From Thioalkalivibrio sp. (lineage in GTDB: Bacteria; Pseudomonadota; Gammaproteobacteria; Ectothiorhodospirales; Ectothiorhodospiraceae), in assembly GCA_003563455.1 (NCBI GenBank), contig PWRV01000170.1, positions 1 to 13,485 on the forward strand: a DNA stretch of 13,485 nt, written 5' to 3'. Each line of letters opens with the position of its first letter. Position 1 is the first letter of the stretch. The notes below the pieces were generated by a model. That model did no database searches and was not told the origin of the DNA. It saw nothing but the letters and a program-made list of their open reading frames with translations. The position numbers were made by a program, and so were the translations under genes. Positions 6,936 through 13,485 of the stretch are shown here, one piece after another.

Positions 6936-9527
6936 ATGACCCCCCTGTCAGCCCATACACCCATGATGCAGCAGTATCTGCGCATCAAGGCGGAATACCC
7001 GGACACCCTGCTGCTTTACCGCATGGGCGATTTCTACGAACTGTTTTACGAAGACGCCCAGCGTGCGGCGGAACTGCTGGACATCACCCTGACCCGGCGC
7101 GGCGAGTCCGCCGGTCAGCCAATCCCGATGGCCGGTATTCCGGTGCACACCATGGAGAACTACCTCGCGCGATTGCTGCGCAAGGGCGTCCCCGCCGCCA
7201 TCTGCGAGCAGACCGGCGAGGTCGGCGCGGGCAAGGGTCCGGTGCAGCGCGAGGTTGTACGCGTGGTGACCCCCGGCACTGTCTCCGAGGAGGCGCTGCT
7301 CGATGCCCGCGAGGCCCGGCTGATCGTCGCGCTCTGCCCGGGAGCCCCGGGAGCCCCGGGAGCCCCGGGGGCGAACGCGAACCCGGTGGGACTTGGCATC
7401 CTCGAGTTTGCCAGCGGACGGTTCAGCGTGCTGGAAGTCGGTGACCGGCCAACGCTGGCCGCCGAACTCGCCCGCCTCGATCCGGTGGAATGCCTGGTGC
7501 CGGAGCGCCTTGCGGCAGAATTCCCCGGCAGTCAAACCCTGCCGGAGTGGCACTTCGACCCGGTTTCCGCTCGCCGCGCGCTGATCCAGCATTTCCGTAC
7601 CCGGGATCTCGCCGGCTTCGGCTGCGAAGACCTGCCGCTGGGGCTCGCGGCCGCCGGCGCGCTGCTCACCTACGTCCAGAGCCGTTACCAGGGCGAGCTT
7701 GGTCACATCACCGGCCTCGCGCGTGAAGCCCACGGGAATACGCTCCAGCTCGACGCGGTCACGCGGCAGAATCTGGAAATAAACCGGACGCTCAGCGGAT
7801 CGAGAGACGGCAGCCTGCTGGCGCTGCTCGATTGCACGCACACCGCGATGGGCTCTCGACTGCTCGGCCGCTGGCTCAACCAGCCGTTGCGCGACCAGGA
7901 CCACATTCGGGCACGGCAGGGCCTGATCCGCGAACTGCTCGAGACCGGGCTGACAGAGGCGCTGCACCGGCCGCTCGCGGGCATCGCGGACTGCGAGCGG
8001 ATCCTCAGCCGAGTCGCCCTCGGCACGGCCCGGCCGCGCGACCTGGTGGCTCTGCTGCATGCCCTGGAGCGCCTGCCGCCGCTGCACGAGGCCCTTTCCG
8101 GCGGCCTGCCACCCTCGCCTCTCGGACCGCTGCGGGACCGGCTCCTGCCACGGACGGAGCTTGCCGCGCTGCTGGCGCGAGCCCTGGAAGAGCGGCCACC
8201 GGTGCGCCTGAGTGACGGGGGCGTGATCCGATCGGGATTCGACCCCGAGCTGGATCGCCTTCGCCGTCTGGAAAACGACGCCGAGGACGTCCTGCGGGAG
8301 ATCGAGGCGCGGGAACGCGAAGCAACCGGACTGCACCAGCTGAAGGTCGCCTACAACCGGGTGCATGGGTATTACATCGAGGTCGCGCGGAGCCTGTCGG
8401 ACCAAGTGCCCCCTCGGTTTGTGCGCCGTCAGACGCTGAAGAACGCGGAACGCTACACCACCGAGGAGTTGAAACGCTTCGAGGACGAGATTCTTTCCGC
8501 TCGGGATCGGGCCAAGACCCTGGAGCGGCAGCTCTTCGATGGACTGCTGACCGAGCTTCAGAGTCAGATGGACAACCTCAGGGAATTCGCCGATGCCACT
8601 GCCGAACTCGACGTGTTCTGTTCGCTCGCGGCGCTGGCCGATCATCGAGACTGGACATGCCCGGTGATGACATCCGACGGGGGGATCCGGATCGAGGCCG
8701 GCCGACATCCCGTAGTCGAGGCGGCCCTGGAACAGCCCTTTGTGCCGAACGACGTGTCTCTCGACCCCGAGACGCGCCGCCTGCTGGTCATCACCGGCCC
8801 GAACATGGGCGGGAAATCCACCTACATGCGCCAGACCGCGTTGATCGTGATCCTCGCCTGCACGGGCAGCTTCGTTCCGGCGCGCTCGGCGCGAATCGGG
8901 CCGATCGACCGCGTCTTCACCCGGATCGGTGCCTCCGACGACCTGGCTTCGGGCCGGTCGACCTTCATGGTGGAGATGACCGAAGCGGCGAACATACTGC
9001 ACAACGCCGGACGCGACAGCCTGGTCCTGATGGACGAGGTCGGGCGCGGCACCAGCACGTCCGATGGCCTGGCACTCGCACTGGCCTGTGCCGAACAGCT
9101 CGCCCGGTACAACCGCTCGCTGACATTGTTCGCGACCCACTATTTCGAGCTCACCGCACTGGCCGAACGGGAACGCGGCGTCGCCAACGTGCACACCGAC
9201 GCGATCGAGCATCAGGACACCGTGGTCTTCCTGCACCAGATCCAGGAAGGCCCCGCGAACCAGAGCTACGGTCTGCACGTGGCGGCACTGGCCGGAGTGC
9301 CGGCCGCGGCGCTGCAGCGGGCGCGCGCGCACCTGGCCGAGCTGGAGGCCCGGGCGCTGGCCGCCGACGCGCAGCCCCAACTCGGACTGTTCTCCACGCC
9401 GACAGCGTCACCCGATCCCGGACCCGGCGCGGTGCTGCTCGAGGAGATCAGAGGCCTCGACCCGGACCGGATGACACCCCGCCAGGCGCTGGAGACCCTT
9501 TACCGGCTGCGGGAACTGCTGGACTGA
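6936..9527 (+). CDS. mutS: DNA mismatch repair protein MutS
   Basis: MutS recognises mispairs and small loops and starts MutL-dependent repair. The 863-residue product has the mismatch-binding motif FYE at residues 33-35 in MGDFYELF. The connector domain is interrupted near residues 135-146 by a GAP tripeptide repeat. The lever and clamp domains follow, with HGYYIEVAR and RRQTLKNAERY. The ATPase carries Walker A GPNMGGKST (about 621-629), the DDLASGRSTFMVEM segment, Walker B DEVGRGTST (Asp700-Glu701) and ATHYFELT. Near the C-terminus QLGLF (about 815-819) is a canonical beta-clamp-binding motif, and the LTPRQAL-like MTPRQALETLYRLREL helices follow. ATG at 6936 fits the known N-terminus (AHTPMMQQYL); an open frame from 6834 lacks family sequence and would lie upstream of the promoter. 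Confidence 0.98.
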   Translation: MTPLSAHTPMMQQYLRIKAEYPDTLLLYRMGDFYELFYEDAQRAAELLDITLTRRGESAGQPIPMAGIPVHTMENYLARLLRKGVPAAICEQTGEVGAGKGPVQREVVRVVTPGTVSEEALLDAREARLIVALCPGAPGAPGAPGANANPVGLGILEFASGRFSVLEVGDRPTLAAELARLDPVECLVPERLAAEFPGSQTLPEWHFDPVSARRALIQHFRTRDLAGFGCEDLPLGLAAAGALLTYVQSRYQGELGHITGLAREAHGNTLQLDAVTRQNLEINRTLSGSRDGSLLALLDCTHTAMGSRLLGRWLNQPLRDQDHIRARQGLIRELLETGLTEALHRPLAGIADCERILSRVALGTARPRDLVALLHALERLPPLHEALSGGLPPSPLGPLRDRLLPRTELAALLARALEERPPVRLSDGGVIRSGFDPELDRLRRLENDAEDVLREIEAREREATGLHQLKVAYNRVHGYYIEVARSLSDQVPPRFVRRQTLKNAERYTTEELKRFEDEILSARDRAKTLERQLFDGLLTELQSQMDNLREFADATAELDVFCSLAALADHRDWTCPVMTSDGGIRIEAGRHPVVEAALEQPFVPNDVSLDPETRRLLVITGPNMGGKSTYMRQTALIVILACTGSFVPARSARIGPIDRVFTRIGASDDLASGRSTFMVEMTEAANILHNAGRDSLVLMDEVGRGTSTSDGLALALACAEQLARYNRSLTLFATHYFELTALAERERGVANVHTDAIEHQDTVVFLHQIQEGPANQSYGLHVAALAGVPAAALQRARAHLAELEARALAADAQPQLGLFSTPTASPDPGPGAVLLEEIRGLDPDRMTPRQALETLYRLRELLD
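7337..7369 (+). repeat. 9-base tandem repeat within mutS
   Basis: The unit GGGAGCCCC is repeated head to tail with perfect period 9 over 33 bases (about 3.7 copies). It encodes Gly-Ala-Pro three times in the MutS connector domain, at a place where E. coli MutS has a short loop between beta strands. The unit is a multiple of three, so copy changes would lengthen or shorten the loop without a frameshift. Confidence 0.9.
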
Positions 9528-9531
9528 ACGT

Positions 9532-9593
9532 GCCGGCAGGGGCCAGCCCGTCGCGGTTTCCGGCAACCGGCGTGCGTGTTCGCACCTGCCGGC
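9532..9593 (+). terminator. Nested inverted repeat between mutS and fdxA
   Basis: GCCGGCAGG (9532-9540) is perfectly complementary to CCTGCCGGC (9585-9593). Inside lie two smaller stems, CCGG-CAA-CCGG and GTGCG-TGTT-CGCAC. The structure begins 5 bases after the mutS stop. It may be a terminator or 3' stabiliser for mutS, but there is no T-run; the only clear alternative is a structured element upstream of fdxA. Confidence 0.4.
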
Positions 9594-9604
9594 TGATCTG
9601 GGGT

Positions 9605-9610
9605 TAGAAT
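9605..9610 (+). promoter_or_regulatory. Possible -10 box of fdxA
   Basis: TAGAAT matches five of six -10 positions, 45 bases before the fdxA start. No good -35 is found at 16-18 bases; the region upstream is the mutS 3' inverted repeat. Confidence 0.35.
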
Positions 9611-9655
9611 GCCGCGGCGAAATACAGTGCCGGCTATTCGAAAACGGAGAACCGC

Positions 9656-9979
9656 ATGACCTACGTCGTTCTTGAAAACTGCATCAAGTGCAAGTACACG
9701 GATTGCGTCGAAGTGTGCCCGGTGGATTGCTTTCACGAGGGGCCGAACTTCCTGGTGATCGATCCCGACGAGTGTATCGACTGCACCCTGTGCGAGCCCG
9801 AGTGCCCGGCCGAGGCGATTGTTCCGGAGGATGATGTTCCGGAGGGACAGGAGGAGTTCATCGAACTGAACGCGGAACTCTCGCGATCGTGGCCAGTGAT
9901 AACTGCCCGCAAGGACCCGCCGCCCGACGCCGAGGAGTGGGACGGAAAGCCGGACAAGCTCAAGTACCTGGAACGCTGA
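9656..9979 (+). CDS. fdxA: 7Fe ferredoxin FdxA (3Fe-4S/4Fe-4S)
   Basis: Small soluble electron carrier of the Azotobacter ferredoxin I type. The 107-residue product has all cluster ligands. Cys9, Cys17 and Cys50 match the ligands of the [3Fe-4S] cluster, and Cys21, Cys40, Cys43 and Cys46 (CIDCTLC) match those of the [4Fe-4S] cluster. Two further cysteines, Cys12 and Cys25, are also present. The conserved PVDCFHEGPNFLVIDPDECIDC stretch and the C-terminal extension ending WDGKPDKLKYLER are typical of the family. The ATG at 9656 follows GGAGA at suitable spacing. It lies 128 bases after mutS on the same strand, as in several other proteobacteria. The redox partner cannot be told from this window. 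Confidence 0.97.
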   Translation: MTYVVLENCIKCKYTDCVEVCPVDCFHEGPNFLVIDPDECIDCTLCEPECPAEAIVPEDDVPEGQEEFIELNAELSRSWPVITARKDPPPDAEEWDGKPDKLKYLER

Positions 9980-10013
9980 CGGTCATCGGGATCCGCTTCA
10001 CCCCGAGACGCGA

Positions 10014-10041
10014 CCCCCCTCCCGCGCCTGCGGGAGAGGGG
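10014..10041. terminator. Hairpin in the fdxA / DUF1249 convergent gap
   Basis: The stem pairs CCCC-TCCCGC (10016-10025) with GCGGGA-GA-GGGG (10030-10041): 6 bp, a 2-base bulge, then 4 bp, with a GCCT loop. A smaller stem TCGGG/CCCGA lies just before it (9986-10006). Placement between two converging genes fits a terminator for fdxA or both, though neither strand shows a T-run. Very similar CCCTCTCCCGC-type repeats are scattered through many proteobacterial genomes, so this may also be a dispersed repeat. Confidence 0.5.
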
Positions 10042-10075
10042 AGAAATGCGGCACCTTCACGGTAACGGTCGGAAA

Positions 10076-10570
10076 TCAGATCAGTGGGTCGACCAGCGGT
10101 CGCGAGGGGGGTGCCGTAAGTACCCGAAAATGGTGCCCCTGCGTCAGACAGAAGCCCAGCCACTTGAACAGGAAGCGGTTGTGCCGCCACCGGCATGCCA
10201 GCCCGGAGACACCGGCGCGCATTTCCAGACGCAGATCCTGCCCCGTGCGGCGGCAATAGCGTCCGACGCCCTCGGCCTGCCGAGCGTCGTGGAACATCCG
10301 GATGCTCAGGTCCGGCTGTCGCCGCGTTCGCTCCCCGCTTCCGAATTCGTAGGTCAGTCGCAGCGTCGTCGTATAGGGGGTACGTTCCAGGACCGCCAGG
10401 TGCAGATCCGATGCACCCGCGACCCGAGAGACCTGCTCATCCGCAAGCGCGTCCAGGTCCGGGCACAGTCGCCGGAGGCGGAGGTAATTGCTTTCGTACA
10501 TCTCCATCAGCGCCGCGAAACTCGCTTGGCGCGCATTCAGATGGATCGGCAGTGGTCGTTCCAGAATCAT
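10076..10570 (-). CDS. DUF1249 (YqiB-like) family protein
   Basis: A 164-residue soluble protein of unknown function. Its core resembles E. coli YqiB from memory: MEMYESNYLRLRRLCPD near residues 22-38, LHLAVLERTPYTTTLRLTYEF in the middle, LSIRMFHDARQAEGV further on, and a C-terminal FLFKWLGFCLTQGHHF helix. No signal peptide, membrane segment or cofactor motif is seen. I choose ATG at 10570, because the residues from here include the family's helical N-terminus and a good promoter ends 7 bases upstream; the open frame back to 10681 would start before that promoter. It is alone on its strand between fdxA and pgm, so its neighbours say little about its role. Confidence 0.82.
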   Translation of the reverse strand: MILERPLPIHLNARQASFAALMEMYESNYLRLRRLCPDLDALADEQVSRVAGASDLHLAVLERTPYTTTLRLTYEFGSGERTRRQPDLSIRMFHDARQAEGVGRYCRRTGQDLRLEMRAGVSGLACRWRHNRFLFKWLGFCLTQGHHFRVLTAPPSRPLVDPLI

Positions 10571-10577
10571 GCGCCGG

Positions 10578-10605
10578 AGTGTACTGTGTTGGAGGCCCCT
10601 GACAA
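10578..10605 (-). promoter_or_regulatory. Promoter of the DUF1249 gene, apparently leaderless
   Basis: On the minus strand, TTGTCA (10600-10605, five of six matches) and TACACT (10578-10583, four of six) are 16 bases apart. The -10 box ends only 7 bases before the ATG at 10570, so transcription would start at or next to the start codon. Confidence 0.5.
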
Positions 10606-10664
10606 CACCGAGCCCCTGCCCGTGTCCGGTCAAATTGCAGAGATCGGCGAAGGCTGGTCTGCCC

Positions 10665-10693
10665 GAGACACCTCCCCCCATTTCTGCTAATTT
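10665..10693 (+). promoter_or_regulatory. Candidate pgm promoter with extended -10
   Basis: GAGACA (10665-10670, four of six) lies 17 bases before TAATTT (10688-10693), which is preceded by TGC, giving an extended -10. The predicted leader is about 57 bases. It is divergent from the DUF1249 promoter across a 186-base gap that holds no other gene. Confidence 0.5.
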
Positions 10694-10756
10694 CCCCTGC
10701 GAAGGTTGCGCGTCCCGATCACCGCACTCCGCCCAGGCCAGGGACTAGAAACGAAG

Positions 10757-12391
10757 ATGGAAATCACCGTCGTATCGACCCGCCCGTTCACGGACCAGAA
10801 ACCCGGAACCTCCGGTTTGCGCAAGCAGGTCTCGTCGTTTCGAAAACCCCATTACCTCGAGAACTTTGTCCAGAGCATTTTCGACAGTCAGCCGAAGCTG
10901 CGCGGCGGTGAGCTGGTGCTCGGCGGGGATGGACGCTTCTTCAATCGGGAGGCGGTTCAGGTCATCCTCCGGATGGCCTGTGCCAATGAGATCCGCAAGG
11001 TCACCGTCGGCCGCGGCGGTATCCTCTCGACACCCGCGGCCAGCCACCTGATCCGCACGCGCGGCGCTGCCGGTGGCATCGTACTTTCAGCCAGCCACAA
11101 CCCCGGCGGCCCCAAGGGCGACTTCGGAATCAAGTTCAATGTGGCCAATGGCGGTCCGGCACCCGAATCGGTGACCGGAGCGATTCACGCCGCGAGCCTT
11201 GAGATCGATCACTACCGGATCGCGCGTGCGCCGCACGTGGACATCGATCACGTCGGCCATCATCAGGTCGGCGACATGGAAGTCGAAGTGGTCGACCCCG
11301 TTCGTGACTATGCGGATCTGATGGAATCGCTGTTCGATTTTCCGGCGATGCGCGCCCTGCTCCAGTCGGGGTCGTTCACCATGCGCTTCGATGCAATGCA
11401 CGCGGTCACCGGACCCTATGCAGAGGAGATTCTCGAGCAACGGCTGGGGGCTCCGCCGGGCACGGTGATGCGCAAGGAACCGCTGGCCGACTTCGGCGGG
11501 CGTCACCCCGACCCCAATCTGACCCACGCTCGGGAGCTTGGCGAGCTGATGTACGGTCGCCGTGCGCCCGATTTTGGTGCCGCGTCGGATGGCGACGGGG
11601 ACCGCAACATGATTCTGGGATCCGGTTTCTTTGTCAGCCCGAGCGACAGCCTCGCGGTGCTGGCCGCCAACGCACACCGGATACCGGCCTACCGCGACGG
11701 GCTGAAGGGCGTCGCCCGCAGCATGCCCACCAGCCAGGCGATCGACACGGTCGCGGAGGCGCTCGGCATCCCCTGCTACGAGACGCCAACGGGATGGAAA
11801 TTCTTCGGTAACCTGCTCGACGATGGGCGCATCACGCTCTGCGGCGAAGAGAGCTTCGGAACCAGCTCCGATCACGTCCGCGAAAAGGACGGTCTCTGGG
11901 CGGTACTGTTCTGGCTGAATCTGGTCGCCACGCGTGGCCAGTCGGTGTCGACGATCGTGCGCGAGCACTGGCAGCGGTTCGGCCGACACTACTACACGCG
12001 GCACGATTACGAGGAGATCGACAGCGGGCGCGCGGACGAGCTGATGGCGCGGCTGCGCGCCGCAGTTCCCGAATTACCGGGCAGAAGCTTCGGCAACCTG
12101 CGGGTCCGCGCGGCCGACGACTTCAGCTACCGGGACCCGGTCGACGACAGCGTCAGCACGGGTCAGGGCCTGCGGATCCTTTTCGAAGACGGGTCCCGAA
12201 TCGTCTTCCGCCTCTCCGGCACCGGGACCATGGGTGCGACACTGCGCGTCTATCTGGAGCGTCACGAGACCGTCGGGGATCAACTGGACCAGGACAACCA
12301 GGCCGCACTGGCGGCGCTGATCGAGATCGCCGAATCCGTAGCCGACATCCGGAACCGCACCGGCAAGGGTGCGCCGGACGTCATCACCTGA
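10757..12391 (+). CDS. pgm: Alpha-D-glucose phosphate-specific phosphoglucomutase
   Basis: Interconverts glucose 1-phosphate and glucose 6-phosphate, linking glycolysis with glycogen and UDP-glucose synthesis. The 544-residue product belongs to the phosphohexomutase superfamily and resembles the eukaryote/Agrobacterium-type Pgm rather than the AlgC type. Visible motifs are the phosphoserine loop SASHNPGGPKGDFGIKFN with catalytic Ser113, the Mg-binding DGDGDR (about 278-283), the sugar-specificity loop TPTGWKFFGN (343-352), GEESFG (363-368) and the phosphate-binding RLSGTGTMGATLRVY near the C-terminus. I choose ATG at 10757, where MEITVVSTRPFTDQKPGTSGLRKQV matches the family start; an upstream frame start at 10706 adds 17 unrelated residues. 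It converges on the NifU-type gene 25 bases later. No glycogen gene is adjacent. Confidence 0.95.
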   Translation: MEITVVSTRPFTDQKPGTSGLRKQVSSFRKPHYLENFVQSIFDSQPKLRGGELVLGGDGRFFNREAVQVILRMACANEIRKVTVGRGGILSTPAASHLIRTRGAAGGIVLSASHNPGGPKGDFGIKFNVANGGPAPESVTGAIHAASLEIDHYRIARAPHVDIDHVGHHQVGDMEVEVVDPVRDYADLMESLFDFPAMRALLQSGSFTMRFDAMHAVTGPYAEEILEQRLGAPPGTVMRKEPLADFGGRHPDPNLTHARELGELMYGRRAPDFGAASDGDGDRNMILGSGFFVSPSDSLAVLAANAHRIPAYRDGLKGVARSMPTSQAIDTVAEALGIPCYETPTGWKFFGNLLDDGRITLCGEESFGTSSDHVREKDGLWAVLFWLNLVATRGQSVSTIVREHWQRFGRHYYTRHDYEEIDSGRADELMARLRAAVPELPGRSFGNLRVRAADDFSYRDPVDDSVSTGQGLRILFEDGSRIVFRLSGTGTMGATLRVYLERHETVGDQLDQDNQAALAALIEIAESVADIRNRTGKGAPDVIT

Positions 12392-12420
12392 GCCGCCGCG
12401 CGGCGCATGCCCGCGCTCAG
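12388..12420. terminator. Convergent-gap palindrome holding both stop codons
   Basis: CTGAGC (12388-12393) and GCTCAG (12415-12420) are perfect arms, with an inner GCCGC-GCGGC self-complementary core. The TGA of pgm lies in the left arm and the TGA of the converging NifU-type gene lies in the right one. It could end transcription in both directions, but no T-runs are present. Confidence 0.4.
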
Positions 12421-12821
12421 AAGGTGTTGGCGACCCGCTCGACGCCCGGTGCCCGTGAGCGCACCAGCCGCTCAACCACGTTCTTCAGATCAAGGGTCGA
12501 CCGCGGGCAGCCGACACAGGCTCCCTTCAAACGTACCTGGACCGTGCGCCCATCGAGCCCCACGTACTCGATGTCGCCGCCATCCTGCATCAGGATACGG
12601 CGCGCCTCCTCCACCGCCTGACGCACATCCGCCTCGTCGATCGGTCCGTCTGCCGGCACATCCGCCGCTTCACGCTGGGCAAAGGTCTGGGCGCGATCCA
12701 GGCGCAGCGCGAGCTCCGGATCGACGGCCTCGATCGCGTCGAGTTCGTCCTCGGTGTAAACGTGGTCCGGGTCATCGCTCAGCAGGTGCTCGACCGCCGC
12801 CATCTGTCTCGGGGTGTTCAT
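12417..12821 (-). CDS. NifU/Nfu-type Fe-S cluster protein
   Basis: Nfu-type domains carry or transfer [4Fe-4S] clusters to target enzymes. The 134-residue product has a charged helical N-terminal part (about 1-60, no known domain recognised) and a NifU C-terminal domain (about 63-131): VRQAVEEARRILMQDGGDIEYVGLDG, then VQVRLKGACVGCPRSTLDLKNVVE, with the cluster-binding CxxC at Cys102 and Cys105. It lacks the IscU-type scaffold and the A-type domain of NfuA. The ATG at 12821 has GGAG 8 bases before it and an extended -10 box upstream. The same frame stays open upstream into a YgfX-like sequence, so a longer fused form is also possible. No nif or isc genes are nearby. Confidence 0.8.
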   Translation of the reverse strand: MNTPRQMAAVEHLLSDDPDHVYTEDELDAIEAVDPELALRLDRAQTFAQREAADVPADGPIDEADVRQAVEEARRILMQDGGDIEYVGLDGRTVQVRLKGACVGCPRSTLDLKNVVERLVRSRAPGVERVANTF

Positions 12822-13361
12822 CGATCGCACTCCGTGCCTGGAAACGGCCGCGAGTATAGCAACCGCTTGCCGGTGCACCGCCTGAAGCCGCGCGCCAAGA
12901 CCGGGTTTCCCGGGTGCGTCCACCGGCCAGCGCAGACGCGCGCGCAGGCGCCGGAAATCCTCGGGATCCATCCGCCACCAGGGCACCCAGAGCACACCGC
13001 TGCGGCCGCTCTCGGGAGCCCGCCAGACCAGCACCACCAACCGGGCGCCCACGCGGGTATCCGGGCCTACCCGAATCGCGAGCCGCCTCTCTTCCCGGAG
13101 GCCAGCCCGCGTCGCCAGCCACCATTGGCCCTCGGCGTCGCAGCCCAACCAGTCCCACCGCGGCGCTGGCGATCGAAATGTCCAGGCCACGGCGACAGTC
13201 GCCCCGAACAGCGCCAGAAGCGCGAGCCAGGGCCCGCTGAACAGGAGCGTATGGACCATCACCGCGGTCGCGACGCCGGTCAGACCCAGCGCCCCGAGAG
13301 CGGTCAGGACACGGTCACTCCCCAGTGCGAGCCGCAGCGGCGGCGCGGATGAGCGGGACAA
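12417..13361 (-). CDS. YgfX-like membrane protein, open in frame into the NifU-type domain
   Basis: The frame encodes 314 residues. Residues 1-145 resemble YgfX (CptA-like, DUF-type inner-membrane partner of SdhE): a PPLRLALGSDRVL start, two predicted membrane helices (about 18-39 and 42-62), then a soluble part with WLGCDAEGQWWLA and a VLWVPWWRMDPEDFRRLRARLRW end similar to the E. coli YgfX C-terminus. About 35 residues of linker follow, then the NifU-type protein from residue 181, with no stop between. The only start in this frame is TTG at 13361, since TAG lies four codons upstream; it overlaps sdhE by 47 bases, suggesting coupling. Either a real fusion, a stop-less ygfX sharing the downstream stop, or a sequencing frameshift. 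The YgfX assignment rests on context and similarity seen by eye. Confidence 0.55.
   Translation of the reverse strand: MSRSSAPPLRLALGSDRVLTALGALGLTGVATAVMVHTLLFSGPWLALLALFGATVAVAWTFRSPAPRWDWLGCDAEGQWWLATRAGLREERRLAIRVGPDTRVGARLVVLVWRAPESGRSGVLWVPWWRMDPEDFRRLRARLRWPVDAPGKPGLGARLQAVHRQAVAILAAVSRHGVRSMNTPRQMAAVEHLLSDDPDHVYTEDELDAIEAVDPELALRLDRAQTFAQREAADVPADGPIDEADVRQAVEEARRILMQDGGDIEYVGLDGRTVQVRLKGACVGCPRSTLDLKNVVERLVRSRAPGVERVANTF
12853..12861 (-). promoter_or_regulatory. Extended -10 promoter of the NifU-type gene
   Basis: On the minus strand TGC-TATACT forms an extended -10 box (TATACT at 12853-12858), 31 bases before the ATG at 12821 and inside the upstream YgfX-linker frame. No clear -35 is seen, which extended -10 promoters tolerate. 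Confidence 0.5.
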
Positions 13362-13485
13362 GCCGGGCTATGCCCGCGTCAACGGTCTGCTGGCGGCCCA
13401 GCACCAGATCCAGCAAGAGATTGTCCGGGTAGCCCAGCAATCGATCGAAGGCATCGCGACCCTCCTGGTCAAGCTTGTCATATCC
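13315..13485 (-). CDS. sdhE: FAD assembly factor SdhE (partial, C-terminal end)
   Basis: SdhE (YgfY, CptB) helps attach FAD covalently to the succinate dehydrogenase flavoprotein. The N-terminal part lies beyond the window. The visible 56 residues read GYDKLDQEGRDAFDRLLGYP, then DNLLLDLVLGRQQTVDAGIA and a short tail ending TGE before TGA. This follows the family pattern of a helix with F..LL, then a D..L..WLLG-like segment, and L..LV..IR. The conserved RGxxE motif belongs to the missing part. Overlap with the YgfX-like gene downstream repeats the sdhE-ygfX pairing known in gammaproteobacteria, which supports both calls. Confidence 0.75.
   Translation of the reverse strand, partial: GYDKLDQEGRDAFDRLLGYPDNLLLDLVLGRQQTVDAGIARLVPLIRAAAAARTGE

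Noticed and set aside
6948..9380. An 810-codon open frame on the minus strand opposite mutS
   Set aside because: Same cause: an antisense shadow of an intact mutS, with no recognisable domain, promoter or ribosome site.
8657..9607. A 316-codon plus-strand frame overlapping the mutS C-terminal half
   Set aside because: It lies out of frame within the mutS ATPase domain, with an Arg/Gly/Pro-rich product typical of a frame shadow.
10014..10041. Dispersed-repeat or mobile-element remnant
   Set aside because: The sequence resembles common CCCTCTCCCGC-type repeats, but with one copy in the window I cannot tell a repeat family from a terminator, so it is listed only as a hairpin.
11087..12004. A 305-codon open frame opposite pgm
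   Set aside because: pgm has all catalytic motifs in the other strand; the antisense product looks like nothing known.
1..13485. CRISPR array, prophage, insertion sequence or integration at the tRNA gene
   Set aside because: No spaced direct repeats, transposase or integrase gene, or duplicated tRNA end is present within the window.

Overview
The window is GC-rich chromosomal DNA from a gammaproteobacterium, almost filled by conserved housekeeping genes. The order mutS <-> pncC(cinA)-recA-recX-alaS-lysC-csrA-tRNA-Ser(GCU) matches the block known from Pseudomonas and, without lysC, from E. coli. Together with a 7Fe ferredoxin (fdxA), a DUF1249/YqiB-like protein and the sdhE-ygfX pair, it suggests a high-GC lineage such as the Chromatiales/Ectothiorhodospiraceae. 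That placement is inference from synteny and composition, not from a search. No insertion sequence, prophage, CRISPR array or foreign-looking island is visible.

Layout. Bases 35-6738 hold a minus-strand run, read from right to left: pncC (NMN amidase), recA, recX (overlapping recA by 35 bases), alaS, lysC, csrA and tRNA-Ser. mutS is divergent from pncC across a 198-base gap and is followed by fdxA on the plus strand. A hairpin-bearing convergent gap separates fdxA from a minus-strand DUF1249 gene. This gene is divergent from an alpha-phosphoglucomutase gene (pgm) on the plus strand. pgm converges on a NifU/Nfu-type Fe-S protein gene. On the minus strand that gene is preceded, in the same open frame, by a YgfX-like membrane protein, which in turn overlaps the 3' end of sdhE, cut by the window edge.

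How the genes work together. recA, recX and mutS cover recombination, its modulation and mismatch repair; pncC recycles NMN to nicotinate mononucleotide. alaS, lysC, csrA and the tRNA link charging, amino-acid synthesis and post-transcriptional control. sdhE-ygfX and the Nfu protein concern flavin and Fe-S maturation of respiratory enzymes.

Points worth a second look: an in-frame YgfX-NifU open reading frame with no stop between the parts, although the NifU part has its own promoter and ribosome site; a strong internal start in lysC predicted to give a separate ACT-domain beta subunit; a 9-base tandem repeat inside mutS; a palindrome covering a -10 box before lysC; a predicted leaderless transcript for the DUF1249 gene; and no recognisable LexA box before recA. 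I see no convincing wholly new system; these are small-scale features within ordinary core genes.
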